A program made the position numbers and the translations under genes. 64,000 nucleotides of DNA from Alcanivorax hongdengensis A-11-3 (GTDB lineage Bacteria > Pseudomonadota > Gammaproteobacteria > Pseudomonadales > Alcanivoracaceae). Below are positions 1-7,414 of the stretch, piece by piece; position 1 is the first letter of the stretch, and each line of letters starts with the position of its first letter. Under the pieces are notes generated by a model. The model saw nothing but the letters and a program-made list of their open reading frames with translations, had not been told where the DNA came from and ran no database searches. The DNA lies in the NCBI RefSeq assembly GCF_000300995.1, contig NZ_AMRJ01000006.1, forward strand, positions 1 through 64,000. Direction: 5' to 3'.

Positions 1-97
1 GCTGCCCCTGCGGCTGGTGCAGTAGCGCCCAGCCGGCGCCGGTCTGCCGTCAGTCAGCAGTATCCCTATCATCCGTGGGCTGATGGCGGGCCAGACG

Positions 98-1639
98 TCA
101 GATCCTGACCTGGTTCTGCACCTTGCGGGCGGCCTTGCCCATCATGTCGATGATCTTGCTTCGCTCACTGGTTTTCAGCTTGCTGCTTTGCAGATGCAGG
201 GCAAAGCCTTCGGCCTCGAAATCCAGCGCCACCGGCTTGTCCTGTTTCAGTTCGGTGGCAGAGCGGGCCAGTGCCTTGAGAATGCGATTCTTGTCGAAGT
301 TGCGGATGCGCTCCAGGTCCATGTGAATACCGAAACCACTGGTTTCCACGGACACGTAGCGGCTTTGGGCCCCGGCATTGCGTTTCATGGCCTGAGCTTC
401 ATAGACCGGGATCGGCCGGTTGAACCCCTTGACCTGTATATCACCAATGGCGCGGCATTGAATCCGGTCGCTGACCAGCTTGTGGGTGGTTTCCGAGATC
501 AGCACACCGCCAGGGCGACAGGCGGATTCCAGCCGGCTGGCCAGGTTCACGTCAGTGCCGAGAATGGTGTAGTCCATGCGTGAGTCGGTACCGAAGTTGC
601 CCACGGTGGCATAGCCGGTGTTGATGCCGATGCGGATTTCCAGCTTGTGCTCGATGCCTTCGCGCTTCCAGCGTTGGCGCAGCAGTTTCATCTGCTCCTG
701 CATTTCGATGGCCATGGCCACGCAGCGCATGGCATCTTCCTTGGTCCCTTCGCTTTTCGGATCGCCGAAAAAGACCATCACCGCATCGCCAATGAACTTG
801 TCGATGGTGCCACCATGGCGCAGGGCAATACGGGTCATCTCGCTCAAATAGGTATTGAGCATGCGCGTCAGGGTATTGAGTGGCAGCTCCTCGGAAATGG
901 CGCTGAAGCCCTTGATGTCGGAAAAGAACACCGTGAGTTTCTTGCGACGGGTTTCCAGTTTGGCGTCACGCTTGCCGGAAAAAATCGAGCCCCAGACCTG
1001 GGGAGGCAGGTACTTGGCCAGTTTGCGCGACATCTCGGCGGCCTGCTTTTGCTGGCGATGGACCACCTGTTGGGCCTGCTTGAGGTAGCGGGCCTGCAGA
1101 TGGGCAAAGGCGGAGGACGCACCTACATAAACGCCCAGACCAATCAGCGAAATCACCGATAGCAGGGTGGGGGTCTGGTCCGCCGGCAGCACCTTGAAAC
1201 CCATGGCCCAGCCACCCAACAGCGCCCCCAGGCCGGTCATCAGCAAATTCAGCAGCCAGGGCTTCAGGCCGCCACTGCTGACCGCGTTGGCATGGACGAT
1301 GATCAACAGCACCAGCGACGGCACCAGGGCAAAATCCAGCAGGGCACAGGCGGCGCCAATGACCATGGCATCCAGCTGCATCAGCAGATTGTGCAAGCTT
1401 TTGGAGGATTGCTCCTGGCGATAGAGCATCACCAGCACGCTCTGCGCCACCAGCGGGTAGGCCAGCAGGGCGGCAATGGCCAGCAGATATATCTGCGGAT
1501 AGAGGCCCAGCTTCATGCCCACCACCAGCATCGTGGCAGCGACCAGGAAGGCAAGAAGACGAATGTAACCCGCCTGTCGGCGTGCCCGCTCCATGGGGCC
1601 CAGCTGGGGGCGGCGAGCTTTCTTTTTGATAGCGGTCAT
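98..1639 (-). CDS. Membrane-anchored class III adenylate/guanylate cyclase
   Basis: A 513-residue protein whose N-terminal ~180 residues hold about five or six hydrophobic segments (roughly 27-41, 48-75, 88-118, 126-146, 157-178). A basic linker follows, then a class III cyclase catalytic domain at about 234-415. Visible catalytic positions are the metal aspartates D241 (FFSDIKGF) and D285 (KFIGDAVMVFFG), K281, and the N365/R369 pair in GTDVNLASRL. The ~95-residue C-terminal tail after the catalytic domain is unassigned. The family makes cAMP or cGMP from ATP or GTP at the inner membrane; substrate cannot be fixed by eye. It is divergent from the nitroreductase gene. The membrane half could sense a signal or only anchor the enzyme. 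Confidence 0.9.
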   Translation of the reverse strand: MTAIKKKARRPQLGPMERARRQAGYIRLLAFLVAATMLVVGMKLGLYPQIYLLAIAALLAYPLVAQSVLVMLYRQEQSSKSLHNLLMQLDAMVIGAACALLDFALVPSLVLLIIVHANAVSSGGLKPWLLNLLMTGLGALLGGWAMGFKVLPADQTPTLLSVISLIGLGVYVGASSAFAHLQARYLKQAQQVVHRQQKQAAEMSRKLAKYLPPQVWGSIFSGKRDAKLETRRKKLTVFFSDIKGFSAISEELPLNTLTRMLNTYLSEMTRIALRHGGTIDKFIGDAVMVFFGDPKSEGTKEDAMRCVAMAIEMQEQMKLLRQRWKREGIEHKLEIRIGINTGYATVGNFGTDSRMDYTILGTDVNLASRLESACRPGGVLISETTHKLVSDRIQCRAIGDIQVKGFNRPIPVYEAQAMKRNAGAQSRYVSVETSGFGIHMDLERIRNFDKNRILKALARSATELKQDKPVALDFEAEGFALHLQSSKLKTSERSKIIDMMGKAARKVQNQVRI

Positions 1640-1788
1640 GTGAAGGACTTCACGAACGTTGTGAGGAATCTTATCGTCTTGTGGTCTAAGAAAAAAGACT
1701 GGGGCGGATTAAAGGTAGGGTCAGCGTTCCGGTTGGGAGTCGGACCACAAACAGGGCTACAATGTCGCGCTCAGTACAGGAGTCTTCC

Positions 1789-2346
1789 ATGGATGCATTA
1801 ACGGCCCTTACCACCCGTGTTTCCTCCCCACGTCTGGAGGCGCCCGGTCCCTCCGGGGAGGATATCGAGCAGCTGTTACAGGCCGCTATCCGCGCGCCGG
1901 ATCACGGTATCCTGCGACCCTGGCGGTTTCTGGTCCTGCAGGGCGAGGCGCGGCACAAGCTGGGCGATATCATGGTCGAGCAGTTGCTGGCAAAGCAGCC
2001 GGATGCCGATGAACGCAGCCGCGAGGCCATGCGTGGCAAGGCGCTGCGTGCTCCGACCCTGATCATTGCCGTGGCCGAAATCACCGAAGGCCACAAGGTG
2101 CCGGCCTGGGAGCAGATACTGGCCGTGGGCGCGGCGGTGCAGAACATGATGGTGGCGGCCCATGCCATGGGCATTGGTGCCATGTGGCGAACCGGCGATA
2201 TGGCCAACAGCGAACTGGCCAAGGCCCGACTGGGCTTTGCCGCGAAGGATCAGGTGGTCGCCTATCTGTACCTGGGCACGCCATCCGGGCCGGGCAAACC
2301 CCTGCCGGCAGAAAACCCCGCCGATTATCTGCGTGATCTGCCATGA
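1789..2346 (+). CDS. YdjA-like NAD(P)H nitroreductase
   Basis: A 185-residue FMN-dependent nitroreductase-family protein, close in length to E. coli YdjA (183 aa). Matching stretches are the start (MDALTALTTRVSS), the RAPDHGILRPWRF flavin-contacting segment, KVPAWEQ, and the terminal YLYLGTPS. The ATG at 1789 is chosen because AGGAG lies 6 nt upstream (1778-1782); an in-frame ATG at 1762 has no ribosome site. The family reduces nitro compounds or other electrophiles in the cytoplasm with NAD(P)H. Its TGA overlaps the ATG of the thioesterase gene by four bases (ATGA), so the two are translationally coupled. The natural substrate is unknown. Confidence 0.88.
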   Translation: MDALTALTTRVSSPRLEAPGPSGEDIEQLLQAAIRAPDHGILRPWRFLVLQGEARHKLGDIMVEQLLAKQPDADERSREAMRGKALRAPTLIIAVAEITEGHKVPAWEQILAVGAAVQNMMVAAHAMGIGAMWRTGDMANSELAKARLGFAAKDQVVAYLYLGTPSGPGKPLPAENPADYLRDLP

Positions 2347-2807
2347 GCGAGCGGCTCGATCTGCTGGCTGCACGCGTCCGGGATGCCATACCGTTAACCC
2401 GGCATCTGCACTTTTCCTACCGTGAGTTTGACGGCCAGTCGCTGGTGGTCAGCGCCCCGTTGGCACCCAATAGTAACGACAAGGGTACCTTCTTCGCTGG
2501 CAGTCAGTCCGCGCTGTTGACGCTGGCCGGCTGGTCGCTGACTACCTTGCTGGCGGAAACCGGTGACCAGCGAGTGGATGTGGTAGCGGTGGAGTCCTCA
2601 CTGCGCTATCTGCATCCACTGAACGAGGACATGGTGATCCGCGCCTGGCCGGAACAGGATGACGGGGCCAGTGCCCTGCGGGCCCGGTTGATACGACGAG
2701 GTAAAGCACCGTTACGTATTTTGGCCCAGGCGGTCAGTACAGACGGGCAGGTTATATGCCAGTATCAGGGCCTTTATCTGGCGAGGATACTCGATAATGA
2801 CCCATGA
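2343..2807 (+). CDS. YiiD C-terminal-like hotdog thioesterase
   Basis: A 154-residue single-domain protein resembling the C-terminal thioesterase domain of YiiD. Supporting segments are LVVSAPLAPNSNDKGTFFAGS near the N-terminus, followed by a hydrophobic central helix (ALLTLAGWSLTTLL) and strand-rich remainder typical of a hotdog fold. Members hydrolyse acyl thioesters in the cytoplasm; the substrate here is unknown. It overlaps the nitroreductase by 4 nt and the MAPEG gene by 11 nt, so the three form one tight operon. Confidence 0.75.
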   Translation: MSERLDLLAARVRDAIPLTRHLHFSYREFDGQSLVVSAPLAPNSNDKGTFFAGSQSALLTLAGWSLTTLLAETGDQRVDVVAVESSLRYLHPLNEDMVIRAWPEQDDGASALRARLIRRGKAPLRILAQAVSTDGQVICQYQGLYLARILDNDP

Positions 2808-3219
2808 ACATCTGGCGGCCCTGTCATTGCTGGCCTATGCCGGCTGGGGGCTGGCCCTGCTGCTGCTGTTACTCACCGCCCGCGGATTGATGGTGCTCTC
2901 TGGCAAGGCCAAAGCGGATGCCTTCCCCCCTTATCACTATAACCCGGCCTGCCCGTTGAACCGGCTTTCCCGGGCCTACATGAATACCCTGGAGTTGCTG
3001 GGCATACTGATCGTGGTGGTGGGCGTCAGCCTGTACCTGGGCTATGCCGACCTGGCCGCCGAGTTGATGCCCTGGCTGGTGGCTGCCCGGGTAGCCCAGA
3101 GTCTGGTGCACCTGATGGGCGTCAATCACTGGCTGGTGCTGGTGCGCTTCAGTTTCTTCTTCGTGCAGGTAGCTCTGGTGGTGTGCCTGGTGGCACATAT
3201 TCTGGTGCAGGTGTTGTAA
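2797..3219 (+). CDS. MAPEG family membrane protein
   Basis: A 140-residue integral membrane protein with four hydrophobic segments (roughly 10-33, 62-85, 88-108, 112-138). It has the MAPEG layout: a polar loop after helix 1 (YHYNPACPLNRLSRAYMNTLELLG, with the typical N-x-x-E/N-T-L-E pattern) and an R-x-x-Q helix later (VAARVAQSLVHLMG). MAPEG proteins are membrane-associated glutathione- or eicosanoid-metabolising enzymes; bacterial members are poorly defined. It is the last gene of the nitroreductase-thioesterase operon, which suggests detoxification of electrophiles (inference). Confidence 0.8.
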   Translation: MTHEHLAALSLLAYAGWGLALLLLLLTARGLMVLSGKAKADAFPPYHYNPACPLNRLSRAYMNTLELLGILIVVVGVSLYLGYADLAAELMPWLVAARVAQSLVHLMGVNHWLVLVRFSFFFVQVALVVCLVAHILVQVL

Positions 3220-3332
3220 TCGTTCAAAGCCTGAGCAATTGGCCGGGGCAGGCTTGCCTAACCCGGCCCCCTCCGGTACTCTACGCGCCCTCTGGACTTG
3301 CCCTTCGGGCAGCCGGAAGACAAGCAGTTTTA

Positions 3333-3420
3333 GGTGAGGTGTCCGAGTGGCCGAAGGAGCACGCCTGGAAAGTGTGTATACGGAAACGTATCGAGGGTTC
3401 GAATCCCTCCCTCACCGCCA
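3333..3420 (+). tRNA. tRNA-Ser (anticodon GGA)
   Basis: An 88-nt class II tRNA with 7-bp acceptor arms (GGTGAGG/CCTCACC), D-loop GAGTGGCCGAAGG, anticodon GGA at 3367-3369, a long variable arm (TATACGGAAACGTATCG), the T-loop GGTTCGAATCC, and an encoded GCCA 3' end. It closely matches E. coli serW/serX as remembered. A terminator follows 9 nt after it. Confidence 0.97.
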
Positions 3421-3428
3421 AATCAAAG

Positions 3429-3454
3429 AGCCCCGCATTATGCGGGGCTTTTTT
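3429..3454 (+). terminator. Rho-independent terminator of tRNA-Ser
   Basis: Perfect 9-bp stem AGCCCCGCA / TGCGGGGCT around a TTA loop, followed by six T. It stands 9 nt after the tRNA. Confidence 0.9.
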
Positions 3455-3475
3455 ATTTGGCGGTCAGGGCGGTCA

Positions 3476-3620
3476 TGATGAGAACCCTCCGGTTCGACCG
3501 AGCGAGGCACTGCCTCGCGACGGCACGCCGCGCCCTGTGCGGCGCCCCGAAGGGGTGAGTCCATCGCCAGGCGATGGGCGAATCATCCCGACCGGCCAGC
3601 CCGTTGGCAGTGCCTGGCAT
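3476..3620. repeat. Array of short perfect hairpins behind tRNA-Ser
   Basis: A gene-free stretch made of consecutive small inverted repeats: GCGAGGCA/TGCCTCGC (3502-3518, one-base centre), GCCGC/GCGGC (3527-3543), CCCC-GAA-GGGG (3545-3555) and CCATCGCC-A-GGCGATGG (3561-3577). It lies between two near-copies of the same terminator sequence. No coding potential is convincing. It resembles a REP/BIME-like extragenic palindromic unit, but copy number elsewhere in the genome cannot be seen. Confidence 0.5.
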
Positions 3621-3621
3621 C

Positions 3622-3650
3622 AAAGAGCCCCGCATAATGCGGGGCTCTTT
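3622..3650. terminator. Bidirectional hairpin, near-copy of the tRNA terminator
   Basis: Perfect 13-bp stem AAAGAGCCCCGCA / TGCGGGGCTCTTT around TAA. It lies downstream of the minus-strand oxidoreductase gene (stop at 3686) and repeats the ATCAAAGAGCCCCGCAT core of the terminator near 3424. Runs of only three T flank it, so termination may be partial. Confidence 0.65.
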
Positions 3651-3685
3651 ACATGGTGACGGGTTTTACGCTCAAGCCGCCCGCT

Positions 3686-4651
3686 CTATGAGTCCATCAG
3701 GAAGATAAACTTGCCACTGGCGCCGCTGTCCACCGCCCGGTAGGCCTGGAGGGCGTCACTGAAAGGGATTTCCGTCAGGTCGCCCGGTAACGGCAACTGG
3801 CCGTCCTGGAAGCGGGCGCCAATCTCCTCCAGGAGTCGGGCACATTCACTGCTGCTGTAAAGCAGCGAATTGATCCCGATGACGCTGCCGCCACGGCGGT
3901 AGAGATTCAGTGAGGGGAGGCGCACATGGCCGTCGGTGGGGGCGGCGATGATGGCGATACGACCAAAGGGGGCGAGGCCGGCGACGCTGGCTTCCAGCCA
4001 GAAACCGGTGGTATCGAAGATGACATCGGCGCCGCCGTCAAAATGCGCGTTTATCTGTTCCGCCAGGTCATCCGGGGCATCCAGCAATAGGGTTTGCTCG
4101 CCATTGTCGCGCAGGCGCTGGGCCTGCTCCGGGTTGCGCACGCCGGCCACCACCCGGGCATCACGGGCGTGGGCCAGTGCCAGGGCGGCCTGACCCACGG
4201 CGCCGTTGGCACCAAGGATTACCAGGCGGGTATCGGCCCGCACCTGGCTACGCTCAAGGGCATCCCAGGCGGTGGTCCAGGGGACGCCGCAGCTGGCGGC
4301 CTGACTGAAACTCAGGGTGGCGGGTTTCCCGGCCAGGGCCGACACCGGCAGGGTCAGGTATTGGGCATGGCTGCCATCGCGGTCAAAACCCAGGTCCCGG
4401 CCGGTGCCCCAAACCGCCCGACCCAGCCAGGCGTCGGGGCCGTCTTCCACCACGCCGGCAAAGTCCCGGCCCGGGGTCCGGGGCAGGGTGGTGTAGGGGA
4501 AGCGTCCCTGCACGTTTTTCACATCGCTGGGGTTGAGGCCGGCGGCATGCACGCGGATGCGGGCCTGATCCACCTCGCAGGCGGGTATGGGGCACTCCTC
4601 CAGTCGCAGGGCATCAAGGTTTCCCAGAGTGTTGAAGCGTAGTGCTTTCAA
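3686..4651 (-). CDS. Zinc-independent quinone oxidoreductase-like MDR protein
   Basis: A 321-residue medium-chain dehydrogenase/reductase. The GroES-like N-terminal half contains AAGLNPSDVKNVQGRFP and PRTPGRDFAGVV; the Rossmann half has ILGANGAVGQAALALA for NADPH. No zinc-binding cysteine cluster is seen, so it fits the quinone oxidoreductase/enoyl reductase branch. The chosen start is TTG at 4651, preceded by GGGAGA at suitable distance and matching the family start (KALRFNTLG). Longer versions from 4759 would run into the DAHP synthase gene. It begins 28 nt after the DAHP synthase stop, so it probably shares that transcript and its attenuator. Substrate unknown. Confidence 0.85.
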   Translation of the reverse strand: MKALRFNTLGNLDALRLEECPIPACEVDQARIRVHAAGLNPSDVKNVQGRFPYTTLPRTPGRDFAGVVEDGPDAWLGRAVWGTGRDLGFDRDGSHAQYLTLPVSALAGKPATLSFSQAASCGVPWTTAWDALERSQVRADTRLVILGANGAVGQAALALAHARDARVVAGVRNPEQAQRLRDNGEQTLLLDAPDDLAEQINAHFDGGADVIFDTTGFWLEASVAGLAPFGRIAIIAAPTDGHVRLPSLNLYRRGGSVIGINSLLYSSSECARLLEEIGARFQDGQLPLPGDLTEIPFSDALQAYRAVDSGASGKFIFLMDS

Positions 4652-4679
4652 GGTTTTCTCCCTTCCAGATCGACGGGTG

Positions 4680-5735
4680 TCAGAGGCGGTCGTAGACAGC
4701 CTGCAGGGCCCGGGCGGTATCATCCCATCCCAGGCAGGCATCGGTAATGGAAACGCCATATTGGAGCGGTTTTTCCAGGGCCTGGTTGCCGCCGTGCAGA
4801 TGACTTTCCAGCATCACGGCGGCGATGGCGTGTTGACCGTTACGACGTTGCTCAAGCAGCTGCGCCAGGATATCCGGCTGGCGCTGCGGGTCCTTGCCAC
4901 TGTTGGCATGGCTGCAGTCCACCATGAGACGGGGGCGTAGCCCCTTTTGTTCCAGGGTGTTCACCGCCTGGGCAATGCTGTCCACGTGGTAGTTGGGGCC
5001 GTGTTTGCCACCACGGAGTACCAGGTGGGTATCCGCATTGCCGGCGGTTTCCACCAGTGCCATCTGGCCCTGAGCATCCATGCCCAGATGGCGGTGGCCA
5101 TGCGCGGCAGCGCCCATGGCATCGCAGGCTACAGCGATGCCGCCATCGGTACCGTTCTTGAAGCCCACCGGCATCGGCAGGCCACTGACCATTTCCCGGT
5201 GAACCTGTGATTCGGTGGTGCGTGCACCGATGGCGGCCCAGCTAAGCAGATCGCCCAGGTAGTCGGCGGCCTGGGGATGCAGCAGTTCCGTGGCCAGCGG
5301 CAACCCCATTCTGGCCAGATCCAGCATCAGGTGACGGGAAACAGTCAGGCCGGTGGCCATGTCGTGGCTGCCGTCCAGATGCGGATCGTAGAGCAGACCT
5401 TTCCAGCCCACGGTGGTACGGGGTTTTTCCACGTAGCTGCGCATCACCAGGAACAGCCGGTCGCCGAGTTGCTCGGCCAGGGCCGCCAGCCGGTGTCCAT
5501 ATTCCAGGGCTGCCTTGGGGTCATGGAGGGAACAGGGCCCGGTGACCACCAGCAGGCGAGAGTCCCGGCCATCGAGAATGGCGCGCACGGTGTCACGGTG
5601 TTCGGCAATGCGAGCCTGCAATTGTGGAGTGAGAGGCAAGCGTTCACGCAGGGTGGCCGGCGAAGGTAATGGCAGGGTGCGGCGGCGATTGTCCCGGTCT
5701 AGTGGCAAGTCTGTGGTCTGTGCGGGATGGTTCAT
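4680..5735 (-). CDS. aroG: Class I 3-deoxy-7-phosphoheptulonate (DAHP) synthase
   Basis: A 351-residue enzyme condensing phosphoenolpyruvate and erythrose 4-phosphate, the first step of the shikimate pathway. AroF/G/H-type motifs are clear: VVTGPCSLHDP (metal cysteine), MRSYVEKPRTTVGWKGL (PEP/E4P site), GARTTESQVHREMVSG, GFKNGTDG, RGGKHGPNY and MVDCSHANSGKD. The ATG at 5735 is preceded by AAGGAA; upstream in-frame codons fall in the leader region. Which aromatic amino acid inhibits it is not decided here. A leader peptide rich in Tyr, Phe and Trp codons, plus a terminator, lies 160-360 nt upstream, so control by attenuation is likely. Confidence 0.95.
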   Translation of the reverse strand: MNHPAQTTDLPLDRDNRRRTLPLPSPATLRERLPLTPQLQARIAEHRDTVRAILDGRDSRLLVVTGPCSLHDPKAALEYGHRLAALAEQLGDRLFLVMRSYVEKPRTTVGWKGLLYDPHLDGSHDMATGLTVSRHLMLDLARMGLPLATELLHPQAADYLGDLLSWAAIGARTTESQVHREMVSGLPMPVGFKNGTDGGIAVACDAMGAAAHGHRHLGMDAQGQMALVETAGNADTHLVLRGGKHGPNYHVDSIAQAVNTLEQKGLRPRLMVDCSHANSGKDPQRQPDILAQLLEQRRNGQHAIAAVMLESHLHGGNQALEKPLQYGVSITDACLGWDDTARALQAVYDRL

Positions 5736-5893
5736 GGTGGTTCCTTGTTTCGCTGGCGGCATCAACGCCGCAAAGATGTCGATAAAGGGAATACGGTTCG
5801 GGCCTTGCCCCGGTGGCAAAATCGATGGCAGCGCCAATAAAACATGGTGGTGTGCTCCTGTGTCGTGTTCGTGATCGCCAATCGGCTGACAAT

Positions 5894-5927
5894 AAAAAAC
5901 CCCGGGCGGGGACTCCGACCGGGGTTT
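5894..5927 (-). terminator. Attenuator terminator upstream of DAHP synthase
   Basis: On the minus strand a 9-bp stem AAACCCCGG / CCGGGGTTT encloses a 13-nt loop and runs into six T (5899-5894). It sits 42 nt after the leader-peptide stop and about 160 nt before the DAHP synthase ATG, where an attenuator should be. An upstream GGGTTC, inside the aromatic codons (5998-5993), can pair with GAACCC (5935-5930) just before the terminator stem. GCGCCT can also pair with AGGCGC in between. These are candidate alternative structures. Confidence 0.75.
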
Positions 5928-5968
5928 CAGGGTTCGGCAGGCGTCCCGTGTGGGCGCCTGGGAACGGG

Positions 5969-6079
5969 TCAGGCGCGCCAGCGGCTAAACCAGAACCCGT
6001 AATAGCTGACAACGGACAGGCACAGGCCCGACGCACTGACGTCAGTGATGGGGTGCCGATGTGCCTGTGCCGTTTCCAT
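5969..6079 (-). CDS. Aromatic amino acid leader peptide (attenuator peptide)
   Basis: A 36-codon ORF from ATG 6079, with GGAA 9 nt upstream; an alternative ATG at 6094 would give 41 residues. Its C-terminus reads VVSYYGFWFSRWRA-stop. Six of the last twelve codons specify Tyr, Tyr, Phe, Trp, Phe and Trp (6004-5978), which is characteristic of ribosome-stalling leader peptides. A terminator follows and then the gene for the first enzyme of aromatic biosynthesis. The inferred role is sensing charged Tyr/Phe/Trp tRNAs during translation and so deciding termination. The 5' half of the peptide shows no recognisable feature. Confidence 0.75.
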   Translation of the reverse strand: METAQAHRHPITDVSASGLCLSVVSYYGFWFSRWRA

Positions 6080-6115
6080 TGCGTTTGATTCCATCAATAA
6101 AATATCAATGATCAG

Positions 6116-6144
6116 AGAGTAGCGTTGCTGAACAGGGTTCGCAA
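6116..6144 (-). promoter_or_regulatory. Candidate sigma70 promoter for the leader/DAHP synthase transcript
   Basis: TTGCGA (6144-6139), a 17-nt spacer, then TACTCT (6121-6116), pointing toward the leader peptide. Predicted transcription start is near 6109, about 30 nt before the leader ATG. It begins just behind the cydX stop codon. Confidence 0.45.
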
Positions 6145-6146
6145 GT

Positions 6147-6254
6147 TTACTCCTCCCGTTCGGTTTCGCTGATGCGAAATTCCAGCCACATGGCATTGAG
6201 AATCCCCACGGAGCAGGCGAGGCCGAGGCCGAGTACCCAGGTGAAGTACCACAT
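6147..6254 (-). CDS. cydX: Cytochrome bd oxidase small subunit CydX
   Basis: A 35-residue protein beginning MWYFTWVLGLGLACSVGILN, one transmembrane helix followed by AMWLEFRISE and an acidic tail. This is the CydX/YbgT signature, with the conserved MWYF-W-LG start and the W-E pair after the helix. CydX binds the CydA side of cytochrome bd-I and is needed for stable haem content in E. coli. The start ATG lies 11 nt after the cydB stop, with GGAGA directly following that stop codon. It is the last gene of the cyd operon and below most gene-length cutoffs. Confidence 0.93.
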   Translation of the reverse strand: MWYFTWVLGLGLACSVGILNAMWLEFRISETEREE

Positions 6255-6265
6255 GTGTGTTCTCC

Positions 6266-7414
6266 TTAATACAGTGAGCCGGAATTGGATTTGACGTAGT
6301 CCTCGGTGACCTTGCCGCGCATCACCCGGTAGATCCAGCTGGTATAGATGATGATCAGCGGCAGGAAGATCAGGGTCGCGAAGAACATGATCATCAGCGT
6401 GGTGTGGCTGGAGGAGGCGTCCCAGAGCGTCAGGCTGGCATCCAGATTCTGGGATGACGGCATGAAGAACGGGAACAGGCTGGCACCGGCGGTGGCAATG
6501 GTACCGGCCACGGTCAGCGAGGAGCTGATGAAGGCCAGTACATGGGCCTGTGCCTTGACCAGCACCCTTGCGCCCAGGGCGCCGGCCAGGGCTATCACCG
6601 GGAACACGAACAGCAGCGGGTTGGCCGTGTAGTTGGCCAGCCAGGCGCCGCTTTCGGTGGACACGGTCTTGGCCAGCGGATTGGACGGTGCCAGCGGGTT
6701 GACCTCGGAAGTGATCACATAGCCGTCCATGCCATAGCTGACCCAGATGCCGGCAATGATGAAGGTCACCACGAATACCGCACAGGCGATAGTCATGACC
6801 TGACCGGCCCGGCGAGCCACATCACCCTCGGTTTTCAGGCTCAGGAAGGTGGCACCCTGCATGACCAGCATGCTCAGGCTGACCACGCCCACCAGCAGGG
6901 CGAATGGATTGAGCAGTGCCCAGAAGCCGCCGGTGTAGAACAGGCGCATGTCTTCATCGAAGGTGAAGGGCACGCCCAGGAACAGATTGCCGATGGCCAC
7001 GCCAAATACCACGGCGGGCACCACGCCACCGATGAACAGGCAGGTGTCCCAGGCCGCGCGCCAGCGCGAATCATCAATCTTGTGGCGGAAGTCAAAGCCC
7101 ACCGGGCGCACGATCAGTGCCACCAGTACCAGGAACATGGCGAAGTAGAAACCGGAGAAGGCAGTGGCATAGAGCAGCGGGAAGGCGGCAAAAACGGCAC
7201 CCCCGCCCAGGATGAACCAGACCTGGTTGCCCTCCCAGGTGGGGCCGATGCTGTTGATGGCCACCCGGCGCTCGTTATCAGTGCGGGCCACGAAGGGCAG
7301 CATGGCGGCTACCCCCAGATCAAAGCCGTCCATCACGGCGAAGCCGATCAGCAACACGCCGATAAACAGCCACCAGATCAGACGCAGGTTTTCGTAGTTG
7401 AGGAGTTCCATCAT
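6266..7414 (-). CDS. cydB: Cytochrome bd ubiquinol oxidase subunit II
   Basis: A 382-residue polytopic membrane protein (about eight or nine hydrophobic segments) with the CydB start (ENLRLIWWLFIGVLLIGFAVMDGFDLGV), the MLPFVARTDNERRVAINSIGPTWEGNQVW region and GFDFRHK. It pairs with CydA to form the bd-type quinol oxidase, a high-oxygen-affinity terminal oxidase of the inner membrane. Its ATG overlaps the cydA TGA (ATGA), and AGGAG lies upstream. Length is as in E. coli CydB (379 aa). No cydDC assembly transporter genes are in the window. Confidence 0.97.
   Translation of the reverse strand: MMELLNYENLRLIWWLFIGVLLIGFAVMDGFDLGVAAMLPFVARTDNERRVAINSIGPTWEGNQVWFILGGGAVFAAFPLLYATAFSGFYFAMFLVLVALIVRPVGFDFRHKIDDSRWRAAWDTCLFIGGVVPAVVFGVAIGNLFLGVPFTFDEDMRLFYTGGFWALLNPFALLVGVVSLSMLVMQGATFLSLKTEGDVARRAGQVMTIACAVFVVTFIIAGIWVSYGMDGYVITSEVNPLAPSNPLAKTVSTESGAWLANYTANPLLFVFPVIALAGALGARVLVKAQAHVLAFISSSLTVAGTIATAGASLFPFFMPSSQNLDASLTLWDASSSHTTLMIMFFATLIFLPLIIIYTSWIYRVMRGKVTEDYVKSNSGSLY

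Noticed and set aside
1..97. A gene before the cyclase at the window start
   Set aside because: No frame in the first 97 bases shows recognisable protein sequence or a usable start.
6095..6196. N-terminal extension of the aromatic leader peptide to 75 residues
   Set aside because: The extra codons overlap the end of cydX antisense to nothing but in another frame of the same strand and lie upstream of the predicted promoter start; no ribosome site is visible.
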